Shown in pieces: positions 16,088-24,230 of a stretch of DNA of 38,798 bases (the stretch's first letter is position 1; each line of letters starts with the position of its first letter). The stretch is from positions 1-38,798 of the forward strand of contig JADFZK010000026.1 in NCBI GenBank assembly GCA_015232565.1, in the 5' to 3' direction. Below the pieces are notes generated by a model. The model was not told where the DNA came from. It ran no database searches and worked only from the letters and a program-made list of their open reading frames with translations. The stretch is from Candidatus Omnitrophota bacterium. Lineage in GTDB: Bacteria > Omnitrophota > Gorgyraeia > Zapsychrales > Fredricksoniimonadaceae. The position numbers and the translations under genes were made by a program.

Positions 16088-16879
16088 TTACAGCACTGAA
16101 GAAAGGCTTTTTACAAATACCGCCACCCGGGCCGGCATATCTTGGGCGCCAGAATATTTCGCGACCTCTTTTACGATCGCACTGCCAACTATCACTCCAT
16201 CCGCGAAGCCCGCTATTTCCTTGACCTGTTGCGGCGTGGATATCCCGAAACCCACACATACCGGAACGCCGGACATCGCCCGGGCCATTTGCACCTTGCG
16301 GGCAATATCCTTCGCCACTAAAACACTGGCCCCGGTAACTCCGGCCACCGAAACAAAATACACAAAACCACTGGCCGCTCGCACTATACCGGCCATCCGC
16401 GCACTGGTAGTGGTCGGCGCAAGGAAAAAAACCAGCGCCAGGTCATGCTTGGCCGCGGCTTTACGCAAAACCGCCGCTTCCGTCACCGGCAGGTCCGGAA
16501 TGATCAATCCGTCTACTCCGGCGGCTTTGGCCTGGGCCACGAATTGCTCCTCGCCAAAATGGAAAACCGGATTGTAATACGTCATTAAAGCAATAGGCAC
16601 TTCGGTAACCTTGCGCAACCGGCGGACCATTGCCAGTATTCCGGCGGGCGTTGTTCCGCCCTGTAAAGCGCGAAAAGAAGCCTCCTGGATGGTACGGCCG
16701 TCGGCCATTGGATCAGAGAAAGGCACCCCCAGCTCGATAATATCCGCCCCCGCCTGTCCCAGGACCGGAACCAGCGCCTCGGTAGCCGCCAGCGAAGGGT
16801 CGCCGGCAGTAATAAATGCAATAAAAGCTTTTTTGTTCCGGGCTTTTAGATCACTGAATTTCCGGTCGATCCTGTTCAT
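16088..16879 (-). CDS. trpA: Tryptophan synthase alpha subunit
   Basis: Cleaves indole-3-glycerol phosphate to indole and glyceraldehyde-3-phosphate and channels indole to TrpB. 263 aa from the ATG at 16879, which overlaps the trpB stop (ATGA). The longer frame to 16933 has no family match. The TIM-barrel signature [16 protein letters not shown] carries both catalytic acids (Glu49 and Asp60 equivalents). The usual Pro after ADG is replaced by Arg. The C-terminal phosphate-binding GFGIS and GVIVGSAIV are present. Confidence 0.95.
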   Translation of the reverse strand: MNRIDRKFSDLKARNKKAFIAFITAGDPSLAATEALVPVLGQAGADIIELGVPFSDPMADGRTIQEASFRALQGGTTPAGILAMVRRLRKVTEVPIALMTYYNPVFHFGEEQFVAQAKAAGVDGLIIPDLPVTEAAVLRKAAAKHDLALVFFLAPTTTSARMAGIVRAASGFVYFVSVAGVTGASVLVAKDIARKVQMARAMSGVPVCVGFGISTPQQVKEIAGFADGVIVGSAIVKEVAKYSGAQDMPARVAVFVKSLSSVL

Positions 16880-18057
16880 CCCAGGACCTCCTGGATGGTA
16901 CCCATATCCTTGTCGCCGCGCCCGGAAAGACACACAATAACCGTTTTGCGGCCTTTTACCTTCTTGGCCAATTTGGGCAAATAGGCAATAGCATGCGCCG
17001 ATTCCAAAGCCGGAATAATACCTTCGGTGACCGAAAGCATCTTGAGGGCCTCGATCGCCTCAATATCAGTAATACCCACATAAGAAGCAATGCCGGAGGC
17101 ATTAAAGAAAGCGTGTTCCGGACCTACTCCCGGATAATCCAGCCCAGCGGCCACCGAATGAGCGCTGATAACCTGGCCATTCTTATCCTGCAAAAGAGCA
17201 CTCTTGCAACCATGCAGAACGCCGGGCGTGCCCGCAGTAATAGCGGCCGAATGCGCCCCGGTGTGCAAACCATGCCCGGCCGCCTCAACACCGATAATAT
17301 GCACCTTTTTGTCCTTATGGAACGGGTAGAAAAGGCCCATAGCATTCGATCCGCCGCCCACACAAGCCAGCAGATAGTCGGGCAATTTACTTTCTTTCAG
17401 CAAAAATTGTTTACGGGCTTCAATGCCTATGACCGACTGCAATTCACGCACCATATAGGGGTAAGGATGCGGGCCGGCCACTGTGCCGATCAAATAGTAA
17501 GTATCCTTAACATTGGTCACCCAATCCCGGATAGCTTCATTCATGGCATCCTTGAGCGTACAGGAGCCGGTAGTAACCGGCACCACTTCCGCTCCCAGCA
17601 ATTTCATCCGCACCACATTTAAAGCCTGGCGTTTAACATCTTCAGCCCCCATATAGACCACACACTGCAGGCCGAATAAAGCGCAAACCGTAGCCGTAGC
17701 CACGCCATGCTGGCCGGCGCCGGTTTCAGCAATGATCCTTTTCTTGCCCATCCGGCGGGCTACCAGGATCTGGCCCAGGGTATTATTTACCTTGTGCGCT
17801 CCGGTATGCAAAAGGTCTTCCCGCTTTAAATAAACTTTTAAAGTCCCCAGCTCTTTACTCAAGCGTTCGGCATAATAAAGCCTGGTGGGCCTTCCGGCAT
17901 ACTCGGCGAGGTAAAAATGGAATTCTTTGCGAAAGGCCGGGTCTCTCCAGCAGGCCGCGAACCGTTGTTCGAGGTCCAGCAAAAGCGCCATTAAAGTCTC
18001 CGGCACATAACGACCGCCGAACTCACCAAAATGTCCATTGCGGTCTGGCGTTTTCAT
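16876..18057 (-). CDS. trpB: Tryptophan synthase beta subunit
   Basis: PLP enzyme joining indole and serine to tryptophan, 393 aa. The PLP lysine is K89 in HTGAHKVNN. The phosphate-binding GGGSNAMG and the N-terminal [12 protein letters not shown] identify the TrpB1 type that works with TrpA. Both ends are coupled: ATGA overlap with the DUF3108 gene upstream and with trpA downstream. Confidence 0.97.
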   Translation of the reverse strand: MKTPDRNGHFGEFGGRYVPETLMALLLDLEQRFAACWRDPAFRKEFHFYLAEYAGRPTRLYYAERLSKELGTLKVYLKREDLLHTGAHKVNNTLGQILVARRMGKKRIIAETGAGQHGVATATVCALFGLQCVVYMGAEDVKRQALNVVRMKLLGAEVVPVTTGSCTLKDAMNEAIRDWVTNVKDTYYLIGTVAGPHPYPYMVRELQSVIGIEARKQFLLKESKLPDYLLACVGGGSNAMGLFYPFHKDKKVHIIGVEAAGHGLHTGAHSAAITAGTPGVLHGCKSALLQDKNGQVISAHSVAAGLDYPGVGPEHAFFNASGIASYVGITDIEAIEALKMLSVTEGIIPALESAHAIAYLPKLAKKVKGRKTVIVCLSGRGDKDMGTIQEVLG

Positions 18058-18761
18058 TTGGGATCGTATCCTGTAATAACCATCACCGTATTAGCCAGGC
18101 CGATAGAACCGGAAATACGTAAAGGCAGTTTTTGCGGGCCGGGATCAAACCAGATAGTGTACTTGGGCGGAAGGCTCCGGAATAACACCGACTGATATTT
18201 CTTGCCCAGGGCATTGAATGAAACCTCTCGCTCCCCCTGAAGCCTCAGCGTCATGGTAGGCAGATGCAGATCAAATTCCTGACCCGTTTTAATATCTGCT
18301 CTAAGCCGGATCCGGTACAAGAAAGTATAAATATTATCGACCTGGGCATTATTAGTGATACTGATATCCTGAATGGTCGTCTTGCCATTAGCAGTTTTAG
18401 TTACCCGAATAAAGCCATCCGCATCCCGGTACTCTTCCATGATAGTTTCCTTATTGCCAAAAATATTCAGGTCCCTCATGACCTTGTGCGGCAATAAAGT
18501 GACCGGATCAGTATAGATCCGCTCTTCATCATAAAAATTAAAACCCTTGGCTACGAAAGTGATCAGAGTATATCTTTGGCCTTCCAGATATGTCTCGCCC
18601 TTGAATTCCAGGACCGCGTCACCGGCTTTAATGCCGTATTGTTTAACCGAATAATAAATTTTCTCACCCGGTACAAAAGGCAGGTCGGCGGCCAACGCCG
18701 GCGCAGAAATAACCACCAGCGGCAATATGAACGAAAACAAGATCCGGTTAAATTTGGTCAT
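18054..18761 (-). CDS. Exported DUF3108 protein
   Basis: Predicted periplasmic protein of 235 aa. From the ATG at 18761 it has a clear signal peptide, ending in [12 protein letters not shown] with an Ala-X-Ala cleavage site. The mature part, from [25 protein letters not shown] to the end, has the beta-rich DUF3108 pattern. That family is usually linked to envelope maintenance and has no established reaction. I chose this start because it alone begins with the signal peptide. It overlaps the M20 peptidase by 14 bases and trpB by 4, an odd position for an envelope protein inside an amino-acid operon. Confidence 0.83.
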   Translation of the reverse strand: MTKFNRILFSFILPLVVISAPALAADLPFVPGEKIYYSVKQYGIKAGDAVLEFKGETYLEGQRYTLITFVAKGFNFYDEERIYTDPVTLLPHKVMRDLNIFGNKETIMEEYRDADGFIRVTKTANGKTTIQDISITNNAQVDNIYTFLYRIRLRADIKTGQEFDLHLPTMTLRLQGEREVSFNALGKKYQSVLFRSLPPKYTIWFDPGPQKLPLRISGSIGLANTVMVITGYDPK

Positions 18762-19890
18762 AATCTTTAATGAACTCCTCCAGGACCCGGGTTCCGTTAA
18801 AAAGGGTTTTAATTTCGGCATATTCATCATTGGCATGCAAAGTGCCGCTTTTACCAAAACCGGTAGCGAACGCCGCGATCTTGTAATGCTGAAAGAACGA
18901 AATGACCGTAGCCCCGTCCGACCCCTTAAGGCGCGGCTTTACGCCCATTTTCCGGGCCGCAGTGATAAAAGCCTCCACATAGGTGTTCGCCGGCTCGATC
19001 TCATACGGCAATTGCAGGTCATCAATGATCAGTTCAAAGTTCCTGGTGACCTCGGAGGCGATCTTTTTGACCGTGCCAATAACCACCTTGGGATCCATCC
19101 CCGGCATATAACGCAGATCCACCGAAAACTCACAAAGGTCAGCCACCATATTGACCTTATCACCGCCTGAAATCGTCCCGATGTTGACCGTAGGATGATT
19201 CAAGAGAGCATGCGCTTTAAACTGGAACTGGTGAGCCTTAAGACGTTTTATGATCTCGGCCGCCTGTTCAATGGCATTGACCCCGCGCCAATTCGTGGCG
19301 CCATGGGCTTTCTTGCCGAACACGCGGATCCGGGAATGAAAAAGACCTTTCTGGGCAATCACGGTATCATGATCCACCGAATCGAGCACCAAAGCCAGCC
19401 GGGGCCGTAAAACGCCCTTCTGCAACAGCGGCTTGATCCCCAAATGACTGCCGGTCTCTTCGTCGGCGGTTGCCGCCAGCACCACATCCTTGCGCGGACG
19501 GTAACCATCCTCCACCAAAGAATGCAAAGCCTCCATGGCACACGCCAGATTGCCTTTGTCGTCAGACGCTCCCCGGCCATAGATCCGGCCGTTAACGATA
19601 TCTTTCCCAAAAGGGTTAAACTTCCAGCCCGCTCCAACTGGTACCACATCGGTATGCGGCGTTAACAAAAGCGCCTCCCGCGCCGCCTCTTTGCGCGGCA
19701 AAGAGCCTTTCAGCACAGCAATAACATTCGGCCGGTTCTTCTGGTACGACACCGTCCGAACCGCCAAGCCCAGGGCTTTCATTTCTTTAACAATGAAATC
19801 CCCCAGGAGCTTTTCATTGCCCGGAGGATTCTGGGAATCGATAGCCAATACTTTTTGGGTAAGTTTTATCAAACGCTCTTTATTTACCAT
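18748..19890 (-). CDS. M20-family metallopeptidase (ArgE/DapE-like)
   Basis: Di-zinc amidohydrolase, 380 aa. Zinc ligands and catalytic residues: His79 in TPHTDVVP, Asp near 110 in GRGASDDKG, the Glu pair in ADEETG (144-145), and the C-terminal His in GTLHANDEY. The dimerisation domain lies between. Family members hydrolyse N-acyl amino acids, N-succinyl-diaminopimelate or dipeptides. The neighbours do not fix the substrate, so I leave it unnamed. It starts 8 bases after the zinc-ribbon gene. Confidence 0.9.
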   Translation of the reverse strand: MVNKERLIKLTQKVLAIDSQNPPGNEKLLGDFIVKEMKALGLAVRTVSYQKNRPNVIAVLKGSLPRKEAAREALLLTPHTDVVPVGAGWKFNPFGKDIVNGRIYGRGASDDKGNLACAMEALHSLVEDGYRPRKDVVLAATADEETGSHLGIKPLLQKGVLRPRLALVLDSVDHDTVIAQKGLFHSRIRVFGKKAHGATNWRGVNAIEQAAEIIKRLKAHQFQFKAHALLNHPTVNIGTISGGDKVNMVADLCEFSVDLRYMPGMDPKVVIGTVKKIASEVTRNFELIIDDLQLPYEIEPANTYVEAFITAARKMGVKPRLKGSDGATVISFFQHYKIAAFATGFGKSGTLHANDEYAEIKTLFNGTRVLEEFIKDYDQI

Positions 19891-19897
19891 AACAACC

Positions 19898-20200
19898 CTA
19901 TCCTAAGATACTGCGCGCCTTCTGCTCGCCTTCAATACGTTTAAAATCCTGGTGGTCGATAAACTGAAGAGCACTGCGTTCCGTGGACAACCGGAGCAAT
20001 TTCGGCAGGTGCTCCCTGACATTCTGAAAAGCTATGTACTTAAAAGCCGTGCCGCATTTCGGACAGCAAAGCGCATCGATCTTTATATTAAGTTCTTTGC
20101 ATTTGGCACAAATCCCCGACAAGGCCCCGTATTCCAGGGTATGTTGTTTAACCTCGTCAAATTCAAAATTATGATAAACCCGGATGAACTGTTTTGCCAT
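19898..20200 (-). CDS. Small zinc-ribbon protein
   Basis: 100-aa protein with two CxxC knuckles (ICAKCKEL and LCCPKCGTAF) separated by 10 residues, a zinc ribbon. The N-terminus is MAKQFIRVYHNFEFDEVK. A C-terminal helical stretch (REHLPKLLRLSTERSAL) follows. The family is unnamed to me; the fold suggests nucleic-acid or protein binding. The start at 20200 is only 9 bases after a perfect TATAAT, so the mRNA is predicted to begin at or within 1-3 bases of the ATG; no Shine-Dalgarno sequence is seen. First gene of the operon that runs to the M16 peptidase. Confidence 0.75.
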   Translation of the reverse strand: MAKQFIRVYHNFEFDEVKQHTLEYGALSGICAKCKELNIKIDALCCPKCGTAFKYIAFQNVREHLPKLLRLSTERSALQFIDHQDFKRIEGEQKARSILG

Positions 20201-20209
20201 AAGGCGGGC

Positions 20210-20239
20210 ATTATAACACAAGGCTAAATGACCAGGCAA
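20210..20239 (-). promoter_or_regulatory. Promoter giving a probably leaderless mRNA
   Basis: TTGCCT (20234-20239), 18 bases and a perfect TATAAT (20210-20215) on the minus strand. The ATG of the zinc-ribbon gene is 9 bases after the -10 box. Confidence 0.7.
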
Positions 20240-20267
20240 AATAAACCGCAGAGAAATAGCCCGAGCG

Positions 20268-20534
20268 TCACAATTTATACGCGCAATGGTGATCTCCGGG
20301 CCAGGACTGGCCAGATTTCTCCCGGATATTGACACAATTAAAGATCTGTCCGGAAACTGTTCTTTGCGGCCCCAGGCGCTGTTCATACACCAGGCAAGTG
20401 CTGGCGCCCTCCCGGCCGATATGCAAATGCTCACAGGGATCCTCAAAAGCTCCGCAACAAGCCCCGCAGTTATGGCAACGGGCTTCCCATTCAGATTGTT
20501 TACCGCTAAACCATTGATTTAATTTATCCGACAT
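20268..20534 (-). CDS. YkgJ-type cysteine-cluster protein
   Basis: 88-aa protein with the CxxCxxCC signature (CHNCGACC, about 20-27) plus further cysteines in FEDPCEHLHI, CLVYEQR, FNCVNI and HHCAYKL. This is the zinc/iron-chelating YkgJ (UPF0153) family. The biochemical role of the family is not settled; metal binding is inferred. It lies at the left edge of the 640-base non-coding stretch. Confidence 0.85.
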   Translation of the reverse strand: MSDKLNQWFSGKQSEWEARCHNCGACCGAFEDPCEHLHIGREGASTCLVYEQRLGPQRTVSGQIFNCVNIREKSGQSWPGDHHCAYKL

Positions 20535-20576
20535 AAGTTTCTGCTTTTTGGGGTTATAAATAGGAAAAGTTGCGCA

Positions 20577-20734
20577 GAACAGGTGACTGATGTTCCGTAG
20601 CCGACGTAAGGAGGGCGAGCGGCCATGGATCGCCCTTGTTCAACCTGCAGCGAGAGCGAGCCCGACGCCCGAGCGACAGCTGGCCTCGGAGGGGCCAGCT
20701 GAGCGTTCGGCGAAGGAATGTCAGTCATCTGTTC
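20577..20734. repeat. 158-bp inverted-repeat element with two internal hairpins
   Basis: The ends (20577-20596 and 20715-20734) are 20-base inverted repeats with 3 mismatches. Inside them GCCGACG pairs with a matching arm just within the right end. Two smaller hairpins follow: GGGCGA with TCGCCC near the left and CAGCTGGCC with GGCCAGCTG near the right. The whole can fold as a closed multi-branch cruciform or RNA. No coding frame is supported and no target-site duplication is obvious. It may be a palindromic repeat family (REP/MITE-like) or a small RNA. Confidence 0.7.
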
Positions 20735-20792
20735 GTCGAGTCGCAACATGCATTTACCCATTCAGAATCTTTAAAAACATGAATTTTGAACA

Positions 20793-20820
20793 AGAAAAGG
20801 CCCCCGAAACTAAAGGGGGC
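20793..20820 (-). terminator. Terminator-like hairpin downstream of the GEMM-like RNA
   Basis: GCCCCC (20815-20820) pairs with GGGGGC (20799-20804) across a 9-base loop. On the minus strand it is followed by CTTTTCTTG. The U tract is interrupted, so it is a moderate intrinsic terminator. It would end the riboswitch transcript after about 250 bases. Confidence 0.5.
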
Positions 20821-20953
20821 TAAGAGGCCAAAAGAGAGACCGATAAAGTGGGGAACGGGGGACCCCGACTTCGCACTTCGGCAACGCAGCCACCATATCA
20901 TCCGGACCAAGAAACCCCCAACCAGCGCCCAAGAGGGCCGGGCCCCAGCCACA

Positions 20954-21042
20954 CCGGCAAAAGGGCCACACTAAGGGTACACCGGAACGAGTTAGGTCTG
21001 TCGCTTTGCGCCCCCGGCTTTCGCCGGGTTTACCTTTATCGG
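20954..21042 (-). promoter_or_regulatory. Class I cyclic-di-GMP (GEMM-I)-like riboswitch aptamer
   Basis: Minus-strand RNA with the GEMM-I core in order: AAAGGTAAACC, a 6-bp hairpin CCCGGC closed by a GAAA tetraloop, GGCGCAAAGC, then ACAGACCTAA. Structure agrees. P1 is CCGATAAAGG (21033-21042) with CCTTTTGCCGG (20954-20964), 9 of 10 pairs counting wobbles. P2 is the GAAA hairpin. P3 pairs ACCTAA with TTAG-T-GT and could be the tetraloop receptor. The 89-base length fits the family. A promoter lies just upstream. No gene follows within 400 bases on this strand except the YkgJ-type gene, so the controlled output is unclear. The loop of P3 is not standard, so I keep the class as probable. Confidence 0.62.
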
Positions 21043-21052
21043 CTCCATGTCA

Positions 21053-21081
21053 AATATAACATCCCCACCGACCAAAAACAA
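21053..21081 (-). promoter_or_regulatory. Promoter of the GEMM-like RNA
   Basis: TTGTTT (21076-21081), 17 bases and TATATT (21053-21058) on the minus strand. Transcription should start near 21046, 4 bases before the first base pair of the aptamer. Confidence 0.65.
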
Positions 21082-21172
21082 GGGCTGGCGAAAAAAAGAA
21101 TGGAAACGCTTTCCCCCGACGACAAACTAAAAATAATTCAAAATATATTTTGCCTGTGATTAATTATCAGAT

Positions 21173-21799
21173 CTAAAACTCCACCGACTTTGCCCGGCGA
21201 ATGAATTCCGCGATCTTTCGGGGATCTTTGATGCCCGGGCTCACCTCTACCCCGCTGGACACATCTACCGCGAAAGGTTTAAGCGCCACAATAGCATCCA
21301 CCACATTCTCGGCCTTTAAACCACCGGATATAATCCTCGGCACCGGAGAATGGAGGCCTTTAAGGAGCTCCCAGGCAAAAACTTTGCCACCGCCGCCATA
21401 TTGGCCTTCGGTATGCGCGTCGAACAAATGCCCGTCCAGGCGAAAAGAGCTGACTTCCGATATGTTAAAGTCCTCCTTGACCCGAAAACCCTTGATGATC
21501 TTCAGCCCATACCTTTTCAAGCGATGACAGTAATGATTGTCTTCATCGCCATGCAGTTGTACAGCATCCAGCGCGCAAAATCCGGCTATATCCCGGATAG
21601 CACCGGTACGCTCGTTAACAAAAACCCCCACCTTGCTCACAAAAGGCGGCAAAGCCTCAATGATCTTCAAGGCCCTGGACGCCGAAATATAACGCGGGCT
21701 TTTACGATAAAAAACAAAACCCAGGGCATCCGCCCCTGCCTTGATAGCCGCCCGGGCATCTTCCAGCCGGGTAATGCCGCATACTTTAACTCTGACCAT
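21173..21799 (-). CDS. trpF: Phosphoribosylanthranilate isomerase
   Basis: Third step of the tryptophan branch: Amadori rearrangement of phosphoribosylanthranilate. 208 aa from the ATG at 21799, which has GGGGGT eight bases upstream; a TTG at 21814 would add 5 residues. The catalytic Cys is in VKVCGITRLEDA (about residue 7), and the catalytic Asp in AVDVSSGVEVSPGIKD near the C-terminus. PRISGGL-type phosphate-binding sequence (PRIISGGLKAENV) is present. Last gene of the trpGDCF block. Confidence 0.95.
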   Translation of the reverse strand: MVRVKVCGITRLEDARAAIKAGADALGFVFYRKSPRYISASRALKIIEALPPFVSKVGVFVNERTGAIRDIAGFCALDAVQLHGDEDNHYCHRLKRYGLKIIKGFRVKEDFNISEVSSFRLDGHLFDAHTEGQYGGGGKVFAWELLKGLHSPVPRIISGGLKAENVVDAIVALKPFAVDVSSGVEVSPGIKDPRKIAEFIRRAKSVEF

Positions 21800-21834
21800 A
21801 TTCTTGACCCCCAAAAAGGTTTAATGACGACCCA

Positions 21835-22620
21835 TTACCAGCCCATTACTTCTTTGACTTTGCGCGCGATATCCCGCTCGCGCATAAAAGTTTCGCCTAT
21901 TAGCACCGCATTGGCGCCCAGGTCTTTTAACCGCCTGACCTGTTCAGGCGTAGAAATACCGCTTTCGGCGACTATCACCCGGTCTTTGGGGATCATCGGT
22001 ATAAGCCGCTCGGACACGGTTAAACTAACCGCGAACGTACGCAGATCACGGTTATTGACCCCGATGATCTCGGCCCCAGCCGCCAGGGCCCTTGCCAGCT
22101 CGGGCTCGTCGTGCACTTCCACCAGGCAATCCAGGTCAAGCTCGTGCGCCCGGGCAATGAAAGCTTTTAATCTATCGTCGTCCAATATAGCCACGATCAA
22201 CAATACCGCCGAAGCGCCGCAAAAACGGGCATCAAAAAGCTGAAGTTCATCAATAACAAAATCTTTCATTAAGGAAGGGACCTGAAACTCATCACTGACT
22301 TGTTTCAGATAAGCCGTCTTGCCCAGGAAATAATCTTCTTCGGTAAGGATTGAGAACGCCGCCGCTCCGCTATCCTGATAAGCTTTGGCCAGGCCTAAAG
22401 GATCGAAGTCCGGTCGGATAACACCTTTAGATGGTGAGGCTTTTTTTATCTCGGCTATCAAGTTGATCACACCCGGCCGGGAGATCGCCTTCTTAAATAC
22501 CGAATAACGATTGTACGACGTACTGGCCAGGTTACGCTTAAGCTTCTCGTAATATTCCCGCTTCCGGGCAATATGGCCGGATTTCTTTTGAATAATGCTG
22601 GCAAGAAAGTCTTCAGGCAC
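21835..22620 (-). CDS. trpC: Indole-3-glycerol phosphate synthase
   Basis: Closes the indole ring from CdRP, 261 aa. The TIM-barrel signature IAEIKKASPSKG contains the catalytic Lys, followed by YFLGKTAYL, the ENDEE-type EVHDEPELARAL, IGVNNRDL and the phosphate-binding VAESGIS. Start is GTG at 22620, overlapping trpD by 8 bases, with no good Shine-Dalgarno, which implies coupling to trpD. trpF follows as a separate gene rather than as a fusion. Confidence 0.95.
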   Translation of the reverse strand: MPEDFLASIIQKKSGHIARKREYYEKLKRNLASTSYNRYSVFKKAISRPGVINLIAEIKKASPSKGVIRPDFDPLGLAKAYQDSGAAAFSILTEEDYFLGKTAYLKQVSDEFQVPSLMKDFVIDELQLFDARFCGASAVLLIVAILDDDRLKAFIARAHELDLDCLVEVHDEPELARALAAGAEIIGVNNRDLRTFAVSLTVSERLIPMIPKDRVIVAESGISTPEQVRRLKDLGANAVLIGETFMRERDIARKVKEVMGW

Positions 22621-23623
22621 GGTGAGTGAACTCGATCAGGTTTTCCAGCGTTTCCAGCGCGCGGCCGCTGTCCAGCGACTTGGCCGCCACCACCATGCCT
22701 TCTTCCGGCGAAGGCACCGCTCCGGCGGCATACAAGGCGAAAGCGGCATTGATCTGCACAATGGTGCGCGGCGGACCGAAAGCGCCTTGCAGTATCTCTC
22801 TGATGATCCGGGCATTCATGGCCTTATCGCCGCCTTTCAAGCTTTCCTCGGGCGCCCGCTTGAGGCCAAAATCCTCGGGCATGATCTCATAGGAACGTAT
22901 ATTCACACCATCAAACTCGCTGATAAAAGTTTTGTCCGTAGTCGTGATCTCATCCAGGCCGTCGGCACCGTGCACGACCAAGGCCCTTTTGGCGCCCAGG
23001 TTCTTAAGCACATGCACCAACTGTTCGGCCAAATGGCGGCTGTAAACGCCCATCATCTGGTGGTCGGCATGCGCGGGGTTGGTTAAAGGCCCCAGGATAT
23101 TGAATATTGTTTTTACCCCCAGGGTCTTGCGGACTGCGGCCACATGTTTCATAGCCGGATGATGACGCTGGGCAAAAAGGAATACCAGCCCCACCTGTTT
23201 CAGACAGGCGGCCAGCTGTTCGTGCGGCATTTCAATATTTACCCCCAGAGCTTCGAGCACATCCGCACTACCGCACAGACTCGACACCGAACGATTACCA
23301 TGCTTGGCCACGCCCACCCCTGCCCCGGCCACCACAAAAGCCGCGGCCGAAGAAATATTAAACGAATGCTTGCCGTCGCCGCCCGTGCCGCAGGTATCCA
23401 GGATGATCTTGCGGTTGCTTAACACCGGCAGAACATTCTTGCGCATTACCTGGGCCGCGCCGGTTATTTCTTCGATAGTCGGGCCTTTGGCATTCATGCA
23501 GGTCAAAAAATCCTGAATGTCAGTCTCGGCGGCGCGCCCCGACATGATCTCGGTCATTAAGGCCTGCATTTCGCCCCGGGTCAAATTATGATGATTGGAG
23601 ATTTTTTCGATGAATTCACGCAT
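22613..23623 (-). CDS. trpD: Anthranilate phosphoribosyltransferase
   Basis: Joins anthranilate and PRPP, 336 aa. The PRPP site is LDTCGTGGDGKHSFNISS (about 79-96), and KHGNRSVSSLCGSADVLEALG is the anthranilate-binding block. The C-terminal region VVHGADGLDEIT matches. It is a stand-alone enzyme, not fused to trpG, which lies 12 bases upstream. Confidence 0.96.
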   Translation of the reverse strand: MREFIEKISNHHNLTRGEMQALMTEIMSGRAAETDIQDFLTCMNAKGPTIEEITGAAQVMRKNVLPVLSNRKIILDTCGTGGDGKHSFNISSAAAFVVAGAGVGVAKHGNRSVSSLCGSADVLEALGVNIEMPHEQLAACLKQVGLVFLFAQRHHPAMKHVAAVRKTLGVKTIFNILGPLTNPAHADHQMMGVYSRHLAEQLVHVLKNLGAKRALVVHGADGLDEITTTDKTFISEFDGVNIRSYEIMPEDFGLKRAPEESLKGGDKAMNARIIREILQGAFGPPRTIVQINAAFALYAAGAVPSPEEGMVVAAKSLDSGRALETLENLIEFTHRA

Positions 23624-23635
23624 GGCCGGGCCTCC

Positions 23636-24202
23636 TTATAAAGAAAGGAAATTCCTGAGGATGTTTATCCCTCCGCGAGTCAGAATAGACTCGGGATGGA
23701 ACTGCACGCCCCACAGCGGCAAGGTTTTATGACGGATACCCATTATCTCGTTATCGTCTTCGGAACGGGCAGTAATGGCCAGGCAATCTGGCAAAGAGCT
23801 TTCTTCAATGACCAGGGAATGATAGCGCGTGGCTTCAAATGACTGCGGCATGCCTTGGAACACATCCGAATCCTGATGGGTGATCCGGGACACCTTTCCA
23901 TGCATAAGCTTTTTCGCACTGATGATCCGCCCGCCAAAAGCATAACCGATAGCCTGATGGCCCAGGCAAACACCCAGGATCGGCACTTTACCGGCAAAAT
24001 ACCGGATAAGCTCAACCGATATCCCGGCATTTTCCGGAGAACTCGGGCCCGGAGAGACCACGATCCTTTCGGGGGCCAAAGCAGTTATCCCGGCGAGAGT
24101 TAATTTATCATTACGATACACCTGCACCTCGCTACCCAGCTCGCCGAAATACTGCACCAGGTTGTAGGTGAACGAATCGTAATTATCTATCATCAAAACC
24201 AT
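23636..24202 (-). CDS. trpG: Anthranilate/aminodeoxychorismate synthase glutaminase subunit
   Basis: Class I glutamine amidotransferase of 188 aa that feeds ammonia to chorismate-binding synthase. The triad is C79 ([15 protein letters not shown]), H169 and E171 (WGVQFHPES). The start [19 protein letters not shown] is typical. No trpE or pabB is present in this window, so this subunit must partner a synthase encoded elsewhere and may serve both tryptophan and folate. The gene starts 28 bases after murA. Confidence 0.94.
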   Translation of the reverse strand: MVLMIDNYDSFTYNLVQYFGELGSEVQVYRNDKLTLAGITALAPERIVVSPGPSSPENAGISVELIRYFAGKVPILGVCLGHQAIGYAFGGRIISAKKLMHGKVSRITHQDSDVFQGMPQSFEATRYHSLVIEESSLPDCLAITARSEDDNEIMGIRHKTLPLWGVQFHPESILTRGGINILRNFLSL

Positions 24203-24230
24203 AGAACGCCTTTACGCACGAAGGATCAAA

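Larger units (their letters stand above)
20535..21172. other. 640-base gene-free region with structured RNAs
   Basis: Between the YkgJ-type gene and trpF no credible protein gene is found. From left to right it holds a 158-bp cruciform-like element (20577-20734), a terminator-like hairpin (20793-20820), about 130 bases of G/C-rich sequence, a GEMM-like aptamer (20954-21042) with its own promoter (21053-21081), and an AT-rich stretch with a perfect 14-bp palindrome (CAAAATA-TATTTTG, 21139-21152) just after trpF. Confidence 0.7.

Noticed and set aside
20725..20952. 75-aa hydrophobic minus-strand frame after the GEMM-like RNA
   Set aside because: It looks membrane-like but crosses the terminator-like hairpin and runs into the palindromic element, with no good ribosome-binding site. 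I cannot support it as the riboswitch target.
20740..21060. tmRNA, RNase P or SRP RNA
   Set aside because: I looked for the tmRNA 3' end, the RNase P core and the SRP tetraloop region and found none; the 5' part fits GEMM better.
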